Positions 1 through 11,687 of a DNA stretch of 64,000 nucleotides are shown piece after piece. Position 1 is the first letter of the stretch; each line of letters opens with the position of its first letter. Position numbers and translations under genes: made by a program. Source of the DNA: Lentinus brumalis (lineage: Eukaryota; Basidiomycota; Agaricomycetes; Polyporales; Polyporaceae); assembly GCA_001792895.1 (NCBI GenBank), contig MARA01000037.1, forward strand, positions 62,001 to 126,000. Reading direction: 5' to 3'. The notes beneath the pieces are model-generated. The model saw only the letters and a program-made list of their open reading frames with translations. It did not search any database and was not told where the DNA came from.

Positions 1-1705
1 CAAATCTTTCGGCGACATCATGGACTCCCAGGACGCCCCTGGACAGATTCATGTGTTCGCCCAACCATTCCCCTACGGCTTCCAGGAAGTCGTCGACGAC
101 CTGCATCTATGGAAGCATCAAGGTGTACGAGCCGAACATGACACCTTCATCAACTTCCTGAATTCGGAGACGGGCGATGGAGGAGTTGACCTCATTGTGC
201 TCGGGACATGCCAATATGAGTGCGTTATACTGCTTCGTCCGTCATTGCGTGTCTGACAGCTTGACTACAATGGCACACAGCCTACCGTACTGGTATGACG
301 CGCTGAAAGATGCGTGGAATAGGCGGGACGCAGACCACAAATTCAAGATCGTGTGTTATGTTCACAACGCGAAGGATATGGAGTGGGACCGTTGGATACC
401 GTACTGGGCTCAGCGGAACGCGATCCGTCTGCTTGCGATTGGTAGCCAGTACGTGTCTACTTCGTCCAGTCCCGTCACTTCCCAGCCCCTCGAAGAGCGT
501 GGACGTACAACGTGCTCCCGCTTTTCCAGTAGACTCCGCTGCCGGGTGTACAGCATCTGTTGCTCGCCTCGTTACGAGTTGCAGTGCGTAGGTGGCGCCG
601 TCTTGCGACGCTCCTGTCGCGATCGGACGCCACCCGCGTAATGACTTCAGCCGATTCTCTTCTGAAAGTGTATCCAAACATCTCGGGCTCTATACCGTAA
701 CTGACCGGACTGCTTTACTGACCGCATGCGACCCACAGTGTTGCCAAAGCTTTCCAGGACAAGTTCGCGGAGGCCGCCGACAGCCGGGACCCACACCTCT
801 TTGCGGCGGACTTTGAGCATGTCTCGGTTGACGTACATATACCCGTCCTTGACATCCCGAACCTACCTGCCAAGGAAGCTCCGAGGCATCTCGTCAGGGC
901 CGTTATCCAGGGCAAATTCGAGATAGAGCGGAGAGACTACGTGCGGATCTTTCAGGAGTTGATTGAGTCGCTTAACGGTACGTGCATGCCGGTCGAGTAG
1001 CCTATGGCGAGTGATGTTCACATTTGTCTTGACAGAGGATCCAGCAGCGTGGGGATACTACCCACTCGAGAGTCGCACTGCGTTCGAGCCCAATCACGAC
1101 TCCCCTATTCCACCATTCCAGCTCCTGCTCGTAGGGTCCCAGTACCTGGGCGTGCCAGACGAGCTCGCGAACGTGGTGGTCATCTATCGCGACCTGCCAT
1201 ACATGGAATTCTATGACCTAATAGCGAACTCGGACATCGTCTTGCCCGCCTTCGCCGACAACAGCTGTCAGTGTTGCTTTCTAACTTTCCGTGGCAAGTG
1301 GCCGTGCTCAGATGAATGAACTGTTATTCGACAGATTATGAGTTCCGCGCAAGCTCCACCGTCGCGCTCGCGACCGAACTCAACGTCCCAATGCTCGTCA
1401 CGAACCGCACACGGCACACGTACGGGTTCATCGATGATGACCGGATCGTGGTAACGCGACCGGCAGCGATGTCGGAGGTGCAGGCTCTGAAGGCTCTCCG
1501 GGCGGGCGACGCGTCTTCCTTCTTCGCGTCGGACCCGGCCGGCACGGGCATGACCATGGGCGAGATACCCGCCGTGCGTGCAGGCGTCGAGCAGATGATG
1601 CGGAATGGATGGGTGAAGAGCAAGAGCGAGTGGGAGGAATGGCGCGAGTGGTTGCGGCAGCAAAATACCCAGGTCGCAGAGCGCATCCTGCGTGATATAC
1701 CATGA
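1..1705 (+). CDS. Glycosyltransferase-like protein, 5' end outside the window
   Basis: The reading frame is already open at base 1 (KSFGDIMDSQDAPGQIHVF), so the start lies upstream. A clean intron 220-280 joins exon 1 to an exon ending at 448. Further exons follow around 740-975 and 1030-1270, and the last exon runs from about 1335 to the stop at 1703-1705. Recognisable stretches are LPYWYDALKDAW, FKIVCYVHNAKDMEWDRW, FQLLLVGSQYLGVPDELANV and STVALATELNVPMLVTNRTR. Alternating Rossmann-like strands and a late SSTVALATE-x-NVP segment resemble the C-terminal nucleotide-sugar half of GT-B glycosyltransferases as found in many basidiomycete paralogs. The acceptor substrate cannot be told. The family call is inference from the fold-like pattern. 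I could not resolve the exons between 449 and 740. Confidence 0.5.
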
Positions 1706-3151
1706 CCATGACCGGCGCTGAGCGCCGAACCCTCGCACTGCGAGCGGGGGGTCGTCCTTCATTCTCGATGCTATGTTCTGTTTTCCACTCCCCTTCTCTG
1801 GCCTGTCATGGACACCGCGTGAGTGTCAATGTTGCATTACTATCTTTACTACCTTGTTTTTTAGACGTACAGACGGGCGACCTAATTGTCCGGATCCCGT
1901 GTCACTGCTGATTTGCTTAGATGTACCCTATGCTCACCCTATGCAACGTAATAATCGAGCATGATGTGTCGCTGAAGACTTCGAACGCTCGCTTGGCTAT
2001 CCGGAAGACTGCAAGGCCAACAGGTGAGCATGTGTGGCTTGGCGACGTATGAGAAACTCTATCCCGGTACGTGCTTCGTTTATCGGATGGAGAAGCGTCG
2101 CTCAATTTGAACTGACACTCTCTTTGCTATGCGTGGACAGACAGGGATTCCCGAGCCTCACTGCGTGTCTATCGCCCGCGTCAGCCTGATTGTAGCGATA
2201 TTCAGCGAGAAGGTCGGCCCTTTGGGGTCCGTGATATCCTCGGAATCTTGGGAGACGTATCTATGTCATCTCCCCATATCTGGAGCCGTCTGGGTATATG
2301 AAGCAGTATGAAGGTCGCGGCTGCGCCATACTTCTCCCACTCTCTCTGTGCTTCTTTCCGGCAATCATCCTGCAATCACCCAGAGCGTTGCGTCGTGGCG
2401 TCGTGGCGAATCCTGGAATGTCGGCATTCTCATAGAGGCGCCTCGCTAAACACGTTTCTCCTTCAAGTTTGACTGATACTTGCCACTTCCTTCATAGCCG
2501 GACTCGCGTTGACTGCGCTGGCCTTCTTGCCTTCGGCTTCTGGTAAGCCACGCGCTCCTACTTTGCCGTAAGTCCGTGTTATAGTGTCTGGATCGTCTCG
2601 AAGCTCACGCCTTGTACCTTTTTTCCGTCCAAGCTTGCCTACACGTAACTTCCGACATTCCGCTTCCAGGTTCTTGCCCCTGCCACAGCTAGAACCCGCT
2701 GAGAACGTTCGCCTCTTTCGGTCGTCCGTTGGCACCCTCCCTCCGGATCCTTTTGGGAAAACCTCCGTCGCCTCGCATGGCCTGACGCAAGCTTAAGGGG
2801 CCCGGCTGTGAGCGAATTGTACATACTGATGCTACGTACGCTTCGTGGGGTGTTCCCAACCGCTGCGCCCCTTATCGGAGTTCAAAGAGGCCCGTCTCGC
2901 GGCTGCCGGCGCGGATGCTGGCGATGCGACGTCTGGCTAGCGAAGTGCAGAAGTACTTAGCATCTATCAAGAGAAGGGCGCTGCGAGTACATATATCTTC
3001 GAATCCCTCTCGAGCCTGCCGGGTGCGCAAAGGACGATTTGCCTCTGCGATTGCCTACCTCGTGCCTCGGGCCCGTCGAGCGGCGTATCTCTCGTTCTCG
3101 CGTCCCCTCCCCTCCTCGCTTCTGTCGCCTTCTCTCCGTTGTGCACCCGAG
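1706..3151. other. Intergenic, no supported gene
   Basis: No frame here gives a recognisable protein or a consistent splice chain. The last 240 bases are open in the desaturase frame (from 2915), so an upstream desaturase exon or leader may lie here. I cannot place its start with confidence. Confidence 0.4.
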
Positions 3152-4791
3152 ATGAAGACTCCGGGGAAGCTGGCTGGGTTTCTGAGCCGCGTGCGATGGT
3201 TCAACCTCGGGGTGCTCACTATTACACCGGCCATCGGCTTGTATGGCGTCCGCACTACCCCCCTGCGGCCCCAAACGCTGCTGTGGTCGATCCTATACTA
3301 CGTCATTTCCATGCTAGGCAAGTGCGCTTCTCTGAACGACGAGTCCGTGAGACCTTGGGCTAACAGTATGGGCGGTAGGCATTACTGCGGGTCCGTCAGT
3401 CGTTGCCTGTCAGGAAGCACCCACGAGAACTGACTTCCTACAGGATACCATCGACTATGGTCCCACCGGTCCTACAATGCTTCGCGACCATTGCAGTACC
3501 TCCTCGCTCTCATGGGGGCCAGCGCGGTGCAAGGTTCCGTATTCTGGTGGGCTCGAGGGCACCGCTCCCACCACCGTTACACCGACACTCCGCTGGATCC
3601 CTACAACGCTCAGCGCGGCCTGCTCTACAGCCACATCGGGTGGATGCTGATTAAACCGACGGTGAAGCCAGGCCCAGCGGACATCAGCGATCTGAGGAAG
3701 AATGAAGTCGTTCAGTGGCAGCACCGGTGGTACTTTGCGATCATCCCTGTCGTAGGTTACGGCCTGCCCACGGTCGTCGCAGGCCTGGGGTGGGGAGACT
3801 GGTGGGGAGGCTTCTACTACGCCGCCATGTGGCGGATCACGTTCGTCCACCACGTAAGCGACCCCTCCGTCCCTTTTCTCAGGTTCGCCGCGTTGCAATG
3901 CACGCACTCAGCTGACTCGGGTGCATTTAGTCGACGTTCTGCATCAACTCTATTGCACATTATTTTGGGGACAGTCCCTTTGACGACAGGAAGTCTGCGC
4001 GGGACCACTTCTTCTCCGGTGAGTACGGCACGATACGCCCGGTTTGCTTCGTGGCCGCACCGATTTTGTTTGGCGGTGTTCTGTACTGACGTCCGTGTGT
4101 GCTGCAGCACTCCTCACGATGGGCGAGGGATACCACAACTTCCACCACCAGTTCCCGATGGACTACCGCAATGCAGTCAAATGGTACCAGTTCGACCCGA
4201 CGAAGTGGTTCATCGCGACATGCGGCGTGCTGGGGCTCGCGTCGCACCTCCGTGTTTTCCCCGAGAACGAGATCAACAAGGGCGAGCTCGCGATGAGGCT
4301 CAAGAAGCTCAAGAAGGTCCAGGACGCGATCCAGTGGCCCGTCCAGGTCGGCGACCTGCCGGTGGTCAGCTGGGACAGCTGTGAGTAATTCCGCCTTCGG
4401 TTATCTCTCCCGCCGGTGCTGACAATGCTGTTTCGACGTGGGACGCGAAGTCCAACAAGAAGCGGCAGAGCGTCCTCTGGTGATCGTGTCAGGGTTCATC
4501 CATGACGTTGGTGACTTCGCCGACCAGCATCCAGGTGGCCGATCCCTCGTTCTCTCCCGGATCGGAAAGGACGCGACCGCTGCGTTCTGCGGAGGGGTCT
4601 ACGAGCATTCAAACGCAGCGCATAATGTACGTGACGTTGCGACACATTGGTTTGGCTTCAAGACTGATACGGATGTACTTTCGCACTAGCTCTTGTCCAT
4701 GATGCGGGTGGGCGTGCTGCATGGCGGTGTCGAGCATGTCAGGACGATCTCTCCCGGCGAAAAACTCAGGATCGTCGAACGCACGGGCTGA
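3152..4791 (+). CDS. OLE1: Delta-9 acyl-CoA desaturase with C-terminal cytochrome b5 domain (Ole1 type)
   Basis: Endoplasmic-reticulum enzyme that puts the first double bond into palmitoyl- and stearoyl-CoA, taking electrons through its fused cytochrome b5. Exons 3152-3321, 3367-3374, 3444-3853, 3931-4018, 4108-4380, 4451-4626 and 4690-4791 close in phase to 408 residues. The three histidine boxes are present: [16 protein letters not shown] and GYHNFHH. The b5 part shows the heme loop DQHPGGRS and a second heme histidine in [10 protein letters not shown]. Exon 2 has only 8 nt. It is chosen because it restores the family spacing L-G-x-x-x-G-Y-H before box 1. A GC-AG intron 3318-3443, or retention of 3318-3374, would also stay in frame. 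The ATG at 3152 gives a short N-terminus, so an upstream exon is possible. The C-terminus ends soon after the b5 fold. Confidence 0.93.
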
Positions 4792-4948
4792 GCCTGAACA
4801 CGTGTTGTCCAAGTGGGCGGACAATTCCTGCGATGTACCAAGTCGTATCATCGCGAGCGATGTACACTTCCATGATATCATCCAGCTCGTTGTTGTATCT
4901 CTTTCCTTGCTGTACTGCTATCTGTTGTACACATAACCATGTATGTAA

Positions 4949-5846
4949 TTATGACGCTGTGATCGCATTGCTTGTTTTCATCGCGCCGCCGGACTGCCAT
5001 CGCTCTGTCGCTTCAGCTGTCGAAGAGTAGTAGATCCGGTTCGCGACGTCCCCGACGACCCAGTCCAGTCCTTCGACCAGGTTCTGACCGGTCACTGCAC
5101 TGCACGCCAGTATCCGCCACTGGTGCGACTTGATCGACGGGAGATCTAGAGCCTGCAAAACGTGCTCGTTAGCCACGTTAGCCATTCGACGAGTTTAGCA
5201 CGCGAACGAACTAACATCGCGAATCTCGGCACTCGACATGGAACCCTGGATATCCTGCTTGTTCGCGAATATCAACAGAGATGCGCCTGCCAATCTCTGG
5301 ATATCTGTGAGCAATGGAACATTCCAAGTGAGGCACGGACTCACGTCTTCGAGAAGCAGACTGTGTAGCTCTTCCTTGCAGTCCTGCATGCGCATGCGAT
5401 CGCCGGAGTCGACGACCCAGACGAGCGCGTCTGTCTGCTCAAAGTAGTTTCTCCAGTACGGGCGAAGTGTGCGTTGCCCGCCGACATCCCCTATGCACGA
5501 CGCCCGTCAACACAGGGTTCATGCGGGAACCGGCTTGGTTTACATATGTTCAGAGTGTACCTAACCGTGACCAACGTCAGTTAGTGTTCTTCACCCGAGC
5601 AAGGCAAATATCCTCACTTTCCATGCACGAACGTCTTGATGTTGAACCCGAGGGTAGGACTGATACCCATAATGTCCTCTCCGTTGAGTTTCTTGAGGAT
5701 CGTCGTCTTTCCGGCGTTGTCGAGGCCGCTGAACATCAATTATCAATCTGGGCCAGGGGCATTTCCTGATGTCGTGCGTACAGGAACAGGATACGCATCT
5801 CCTTCTCCTTCTGCCTATTCTTCCTTATGATCGTCAGTAGACCCAT
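4949..5846 (-). CDS. ARL2: ADP-ribosylation-factor-like GTPase 2 (ARL2/Alp41)
   Basis: Small GTPase that in fungi and animals works with tubulin cofactors in tubulin folding and microtubule maintenance. Six exons on the minus strand, 5782-5846, 5618-5728, 5544-5560, 5345-5490, 5216-5296 and 4949-5152, close to 207 residues. Visible are Gly2 ([18 protein letters not shown]), the P-loop GLDNAGKTT, switch 2 [20 protein letters not shown], the specificity motif NKQD and the SAVTG motif in CSAVTGQNL. The sequence [20 protein letters not shown] is typical of ARL2 rather than ARF1. Exon 3 is a 17-nt microexon that rebuilds YTLNIW. After the usual ARL2 end (IYYSS) about 20 extra residues follow, which most ARL2 proteins lack. 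It lies tail-to-tail with the desaturase. Confidence 0.94.
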
Positions 5847-6519
5847 GTCGTAAGCGAGTGTTGTGGTTGGATTCAGCCCAAGGGGCCGCGAAAGTATCGA
5901 GTTCGATAACAAACAGGGCGTGCGAAAACCAAGGACTAAGTAATGTCGTCCTCACTCAATTAGGCACAGCATATGCCAAGATGCTTACTTCCGCTCCGCA
6001 CACAAGGTTAGAGCTGTCAAAGCGGCGTTGCATTCAGTATGATATTACTGGAGCCGCCGCCCATGTCTCTCCAGCCAACACCTGTGTGTCGCAGTGTCCA
6101 AGATACTTGATCGCCTACATACGTCGTGTACGTCGTAAGCACTGCCACCCCGGCGTACATATGAAGTTAGTACGTCGGTAGTACTGTATGCATACGACAA
6201 TCCTTCAGCTAGGTTTCTCGATCGTCAAAAAACGGCAATGCTGCCCACAGCTGTGCCCTGCACTGAGGCATCCTGGCAGAGACTGGCAGATGGGCGGAAC
6301 AAATATCCTGAACAGGACGTGATGATCCAGAAGAACGAACTTAGATAAGCGACCCATAGTCTTGGAGCGTCTGCCAATGTTATGTCTTCCCACACGCTGC
6401 ATACGGATTGCGGACAAGACAAGAGGAAGTAAGACGCATGGACGATACGCGCATAGCATGAATAGAACGGGACATAATAAGATACACACGAACTGAACCG
6501 TGAACAAGGGTGGGGGCTG
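5847..6519. other. Intergenic between ARL2 and the PNUTS-like gene
   Basis: It holds the 5' flank of ARL2 and the 3' flank of the PNUTS-like gene. I see no coding pattern or RNA gene. Confidence 0.5.
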
Positions 6520-9500
6520 TCAGTAGGGAATCTCGTGGCTGAAGTCGCACTGATCTCCATATCGGCATCTGTGAAGCATCTACATCAGTTGTCCTGTTTC
6601 GGGCTTCCACGCAGATTCAAGTGCTCGCCTTCCCGCCTGAAAGAAACTGCATGGTTTTCGTTTTGTATTTCTAAAGCCGTCTCCCCGGCCCCGGCCTGCC
6701 CCCCGGCCACCGCGGCCACCACCACGGCCCCGACCGCCGCGATCGGGGCCCCAGCCCTGCGCCTCCTCGGTCCATCTCCGGTTTGGATCTCCGGTGCCGA
6801 CGCCGCGCCCAGCGCCGTTCTCTTGGTAGCCTCGGTCATACTCCGAATACTGGTTGCCGGGCCCCCAGGGATCGCCAGGCTGCGGCTGCGAAGGCGGGCC
6901 CGCATACGGGCCTTGGTTCAGTGCTTGCGCATGCTGCATGAGCTGCTGCAGCTGCTCGACGTTGATGCCGTTGAGATTGCCGTACAGGTTAGGCATCGCG
7001 GCCTGCGCCTGCGACGCGTCGCCCATCATCACGTCGGGCGCGGCCGACGCGAGCTGCCCAACGAGCTCGGCGACCGACGCAGACGGTCTCACCGTGTCGA
7101 CGATTGCAGGCGCGCCGCCCTGCCAGAACACTCCATCGACCTCTGGCCCTGTCAGCATGATACACACGCCCTCGTCGACCTGCTCCTCCGCGATCTGCGT
7201 CGGGGGCTCCGCGGGGCTGTCTGGAATCTCCAAGGGCGAGCTGTACAGGACGACCAACGCGCTCTGCTCGCGCTCCTCCTGAGCAGCACGTTCTGTGCTT
7301 TCGCCACCTCGTGGTGGGATCTGGAGGTCCGGGGGCATTTCCAGCGCTGGAACATTACGGCCGGCGTCAGTCACGGGACCACCGACACGATGCAATTGCG
7401 TGCTCACGTTGTGGCTCTGCCCACTCGATCTGTTCGTCGAACAGGTGGGCGTGAAGCGCCGCACCCTCGTCTCGGTCGAGGTCGCGGATGTTATGTGCCG
7501 GATGCGAGCCCTGTGTAGCGTAGCCATGCGGCCTCTAATTAACACACAGTACATAGAGTGATAGGAGCGGGAAAGGCTGACAGTGGCAGGATCGTCGTCA
7601 TAAACCGCACGCTCAATCCACTTAACCTGCTCGAGCTTCCCGTCTGGTGCCCACATCACTGACTTCTTGGGCTTTCCCATCTTGTTCAGCCCGGTGGCAC
7701 CGGATGTGGACAGGCTGGCGTTCGACGTTGACGGCCCAGTGGACGGGCCGGGGAGAGGAGGCCCAGGAGGTGGTGTAGATGTCGACGCAGTTGCCGAGGG
7801 ACCATACGACTTGAGCAGCTCTTCGAACGGGTTGAATGACGACGGCTGCGCGATGCCCGGATCTGCCGCCTCCTTCTTCACAGGCGGAGCTGGCGCAGGC
7901 GGATTCTTCTTGAAGCTGGGCATCTCCTTCTTCGTCGGTTTGGGTTTCGAGAAGAACGACGAGTCCGACTTCGCGTCCTTGACCACAGGCTTCGTCTCCT
8001 TCTTGACAGGGACGGCCTTGGGCATCGTACTGCTCGCACTCGGGACGGCAGCCTTCTTGGCTGGAGGTGCGCCCTTCGCCGTCGCACTCTCCGCTCTCCG
8101 CTTCTTCCCCTTCGTATCTGGTGGTTGGCGTCGTTATTCGCGTCAATAGCCGAGGGCATGGCACCGCGGACTGACATGACTCACCCTCGCCGATTTCGGT
8201 ATCCATCTTCTCGGACACCTCGTCATTGAGCATTTTTCTCCATTTCCGTTCGAGGTTCGACGCCATGTCCTTGATGGCTGATCGTTTTCGTTCGGCGCAT
8301 ATGCAAAAGCAGTAGTTAGATACATTGTACGTCAGGCTCCCGGTTAACCTCTAGGCGGGATGTTAGGAAAGGATCGGCGCGAGCACAGTTCACCCGCAAC
8401 CTATCGCAGACGTCATAGGTGTGTCCCGGCGTGCAGCGATGCTACGACATTGCTTCGCAAATTAGTACTGAGACTGAGACCACACCACATTTCCACCCAG
8501 AAGTACTACCCGCCGTTGACGACGCGCGCGAGGATGACTTCTTGGGGGTTTCGGTTTGGTCGCTGTCTTCCGCTGTCTCACATAGACCTTACAACAGGTC
8601 TGTCTTTCAATCGAGGAGGATGATAGCACGTAGTACTTGCGGTGGCCAAATGGAGAAAACGGTACGTGTTCACATATTGATGACAGAAACGGAACTCACC
8701 CGGACTAGGAGGCTCTTTCATCAGCTTCATGATCAACCTGCCCAGCTTCGACAGCTTCAGCTTCTCAATGGTGAGCGGGAGACGGTCGATAATCTAGGGG
8801 CGGGCAATAAGAACCCGCGAAGCACGCGCGTCATTGAGACACTCACATGGAGAATGGGCATGATTGTCTCGACCAGTTGTGGATCGGTCCTCCCCGAGAA
8901 CGCGAGCTTGAGCCATTCCCGAACGATGTCCATAGCAATCGCGTTGTCGACCCAGGCGCGGAAATAGTGATTACCGGCGTTGTCCCTGATCTTGGTCAAG
9001 ATCTCGAGTCTAGTCTGGACTTCGACATCCGCAATGCCATAATCATCTATAATCTCGGCGAGCTGCGAGACTGCACCAGCGCCAGTGAAGGAGTTCGGCT
9101 GAATGAGGGGCTTCACATCGCGAACCAGCAGAGCCTTCTTCTGCTCTGCAGTAGGCTTGTTCGGCTGAGGAGCAGGGGCAGGAGAGGGTGGAGACGCCTG
9201 TGGTGCCGGTTGCGGGGTCGGAGGTTGAGGAGTAGAAGGACCAGCTTGAGGTTGGGCGGGATGACCGTAGAACGACGATGGGGAGATGTTGGTGTAGAAG
9301 GCGCTTGTCGGTGAATGCAGGACGAATGGAGATAATGTACCTTGTTGTTGAGGTTGCGCCGGAGAGTGTGAATGATGTCCGGGTAGAGAAAGGTGATGCT
9401 GTTGCGATTGCTGGAAATGCGAAGCGTTGTTGTGTACAAATGAGGGATTAATGGACAATGAGGGCTGATGCGACTGCTGATACGGGTATTGCATGCGGGA

Positions 9501-10092
9501 TTGGGGTTGCTGTGAGATGAAGGAGGGCTGCTGATAGTGTGGTGGGGGGCTGGAGACCGAGCCGTTCATCGTCGTCAGCGCCGGGCTAATGCTGTGTGGT
9601 CAGTATGTGGACTCGGCGCGAGAACGTGCGACGCACTCGATAACCATGGAATTCGACTGCTGCGACTGCGAGTGTGAGTGTGAGGAGGTGCTTGTTGCGC
9701 CATTCAGGGACGAATAGCTCGAGAGCGGGAGTTGCTGGGCGGAAGTTGATGGCCACGCATTGCCGCCATACTGCACGGCGTTGAAAGGATTGGCAGCGGC
9801 TGCGATGTAGAACTGGGGGATGTAGAAGGTGGTACCTGGAGAGCTGGCGGACCTCGAGGGCGGGTTCGTGACTGGGGAGAGAAGACGGGCATGAGCATGG
9901 GGAGAACGCGTCGCTGATCGCGGGCGTTAGACTGTCGTGCTCACCCGGGATGTCGGTGAGCAGGTCGTTTATGCCACCCTGCACGTTGGCATTGTGCTCC
10001 TTCCAGTCGTCCGGAGTTGCCGACGTCCTTTCGTCGTGCAAGTCGGGTATTTGTGGTGTTTGCAGCCACGCTGCTGCATTCGTAAATTCCAT
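6520..10092 (-). CDS. PNUTS-like protein: TFIIS-N-like domain, PP1-docking motif and CCCH zinc finger
   Basis: Probable nuclear targeting subunit of protein phosphatase 1. Ten minus-strand exons (9945-10092, 9637-9871, 8847-9591, 8700-8793, 8510-8572, 8185-8277, 7582-8117, 7408-7534, 6629-7346, 6520-6568) close to 935 residues. Order: a Q/S/P-rich N-terminus, a helical TFIIS-N-like (LW) domain around 290-415 (ADVEVQTRLEILTKI, FRAWVDNAIAMDIVREWL), lysine-rich linkers, KKSVMWAPDGKLEQV with an RVxF-type motif at about 611-615 followed by ERAVYDDDP, a long acidic/proline section, RGG-rich repeats, and a CCCH finger with Cys913, Cys921, Cys927 and His931. This order matches PNUTS/PPP1R10. The last intron (6569-6628) has a GC donor, needed to keep the C-x7-C-x5-C-x3-H spacing. 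The family assignment rests on domain order, the role on the PNUTS family. Confidence 0.82.
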
Positions 10093-10530
10093 CCGCAACC
10101 GCGACTCTTTTTGCACAGGGCGCTCTCAGGCGATTACTGCAAAACTACGGGCTTATTCTGGGCACAGCAGGACGAGATGAAGGACGAGAGGGCTGCAGGC
10201 GACCGTCCGTCACCTTGCTAGGACTTTCAGTGTGATGCTCGCCGCTCGTTGCGGTCGTGGTCGTGGTCAGAGGTCAGGCTGAGAGTCCGGCTTTGGTCTC
10301 CGCTTTGAACTCCTCCCCGGCCAATTCAGGCGCTGGTTCCCACGATTTCAACGCCAATCCCAACGCACCAACTTGAACATAGATTCCATCCTTGTATCTA
10401 CTTCATGCATGGTTGCGTTGGTTCCCTTTGTGCGTTGTCTGGTCGATGAAACAGTCTACAGAGAGTCAGTATTACAGAAGAACAACAGGTCCGGAAGACA
10501 ATAAGCGCGCGATCAACAAGCGGTCTAAGG

Positions 10531-10558
10531 TACTAATCTGTACTAATCTGTACTAATG
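10531..10558 (+). repeat. 10-bp direct repeat, about three copies
   Basis: The unit TACTAATCTG is repeated back to back, the last copy diverging at its end. It lies about 180 bases upstream of the HMG-box ATG, inside an otherwise empty interval (10093-10738) between two divergently transcribed genes. It also resembles yeast-type branch sites (TACTAA), so it could be in a leader intron. That is speculation. Confidence 0.7.
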
Positions 10559-10738
10559 GCATTTGTAACGCTACAAACAATCAATTCAACCAAACAAGCG
10601 CAACGTCTAGCCGTGTCACTACTTCATCAACAAAGTTTGCAACGTCGCCCTTACCCCCCTTTCAACCCCTGCTTACTCCCGTATACGAGACGCGTCGCTC
10701 CTGGAATACTTACTCGATATTCCCTTCCGCTGCGCACA

Positions 10739-11687
10739 ATGTCAAACATGAATCCCGAAATGCAAACACAGTTTGACTATCAGAGGTTGCAGGTTCGTCG
10801 TCGTCGTGCTCACCGTCGTCGACGCGCATCAAACATGCGGGTGCATAGCTCATAGGCAGCATCACCCACATCGCGAACTCCATGAGGGAGGCCGCCGCCG
10901 CCGCCGACCAAATGATCAACGCGTTAACTTACGGCGGTCAAAACCCCCCGTTTCCTCAACTCCCGAACGGACAGTACGCTATGCCGGTCATGCCCCCTTT
11001 ACCGGTCGCGCAGGACGAGCACGGCAAGAAGCGCAAGTCGCGCGGCGAGGACGCGGACGGGAAGAAGAAGGCCAAGAAGGTCAAGGACCCGAACGCACCC
11101 AAACGCCCCGCGTCGTCGTATCTGCTTTTCCAGAACGACGTGCGCAGCGAGCTGAAGACAAAGCACCCCAACATGCGCAATAACGAGCTGCTGGGATATA
11201 TCGCGAAGCTGTGGTCGGAGATGCCGCAGGAGCAGAAAGATGTACGTTCTTGTCTGTCAGTCTGGAGGACAAGTGCTCAACGCTGTTGCAGAAATACGAG
11301 CAGCGCAACAGGACCGCCAAGGACGAGTGGCTCGCGCACAAGGCTGTATACGAGTCGAGCAAGGTGGGAGCGACTCCCGTTCCTGCGACGGTTGCTGCAC
11401 CTGTGAGCACTTTCGCGCTGCTCATTCATGGTATGGGGACTCACTACACTGTTCAGGCAGTCCCTGCACCCATAGCTGCGCCCATCCCTGTCGCCGCGCC
11501 CGTCGTGGCCGAAACGTCGGAGGAAGAAGACGACGATGAGGAGGCTTCTTCTGGTTCACCCGAGGCCAGTTCCGATGAGGACGCAAGTCCTCCGCCGGCC
11601 AAGAAGTCGAAGAAGGAGGTCGCTGCGCCTACCCCTGCGAAGGAGGAGGGCAAGAAGGAGAAGAAGCATAAGAAAGCCAAAGCCTGA
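10739..11687 (+). CDS. HMG-box chromatin protein, Hmo1-like
   Basis: DNA-bending chromatin protein. Exons 10739-10792, 10849-11241, 11292-11402 and 11457-11687 give 262 residues. An N-terminal helical stretch (LIGSITHIANSMREAAAAAD) precedes a basic linker and one HMG box from about residue 100, beginning DPNAPKRPASSYLLFQND and continuing ELLGYIAKLWSEMPQEQKDKY. The tail has Ala/Pro repeats, an acidic run (EEEDDDEEASS) and a lysine-rich end (KKEKKHKKAKA). One box plus a lysine-rich tail resembles fungal Hmo1, which binds ribosomal-gene promoters, more than the short Nhp6. The 54-nt intron 3 is a multiple of three without a stop, so its retention would insert 18 residues. Confidence 0.88.

Noticed and set aside
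3318..3443. GC-AG intron in the desaturase
   Set aside because: It stays in frame but would drop the three residues between L-G and G-Y-H. The microexon model keeps the family spacing. Kept as an alternative.
6535..7518. Long plus-strand open frame (327 codons)
   Set aside because: Antisense shadow of the PNUTS-like exon 9 and 8. Composition is that of a reversed Gly/Pro/Arg-rich coding sequence, and the minus strand has family motifs.
7535..7581. Read-through of the PNUTS-like exon 7 into exon 8 as one 481-codon frame
   Set aside because: The frame stays open through the intron, but splicing gives the expected HNIRDLDRDEGAALHAHLF after DDDPAT, whereas read-through adds nonsense residues.
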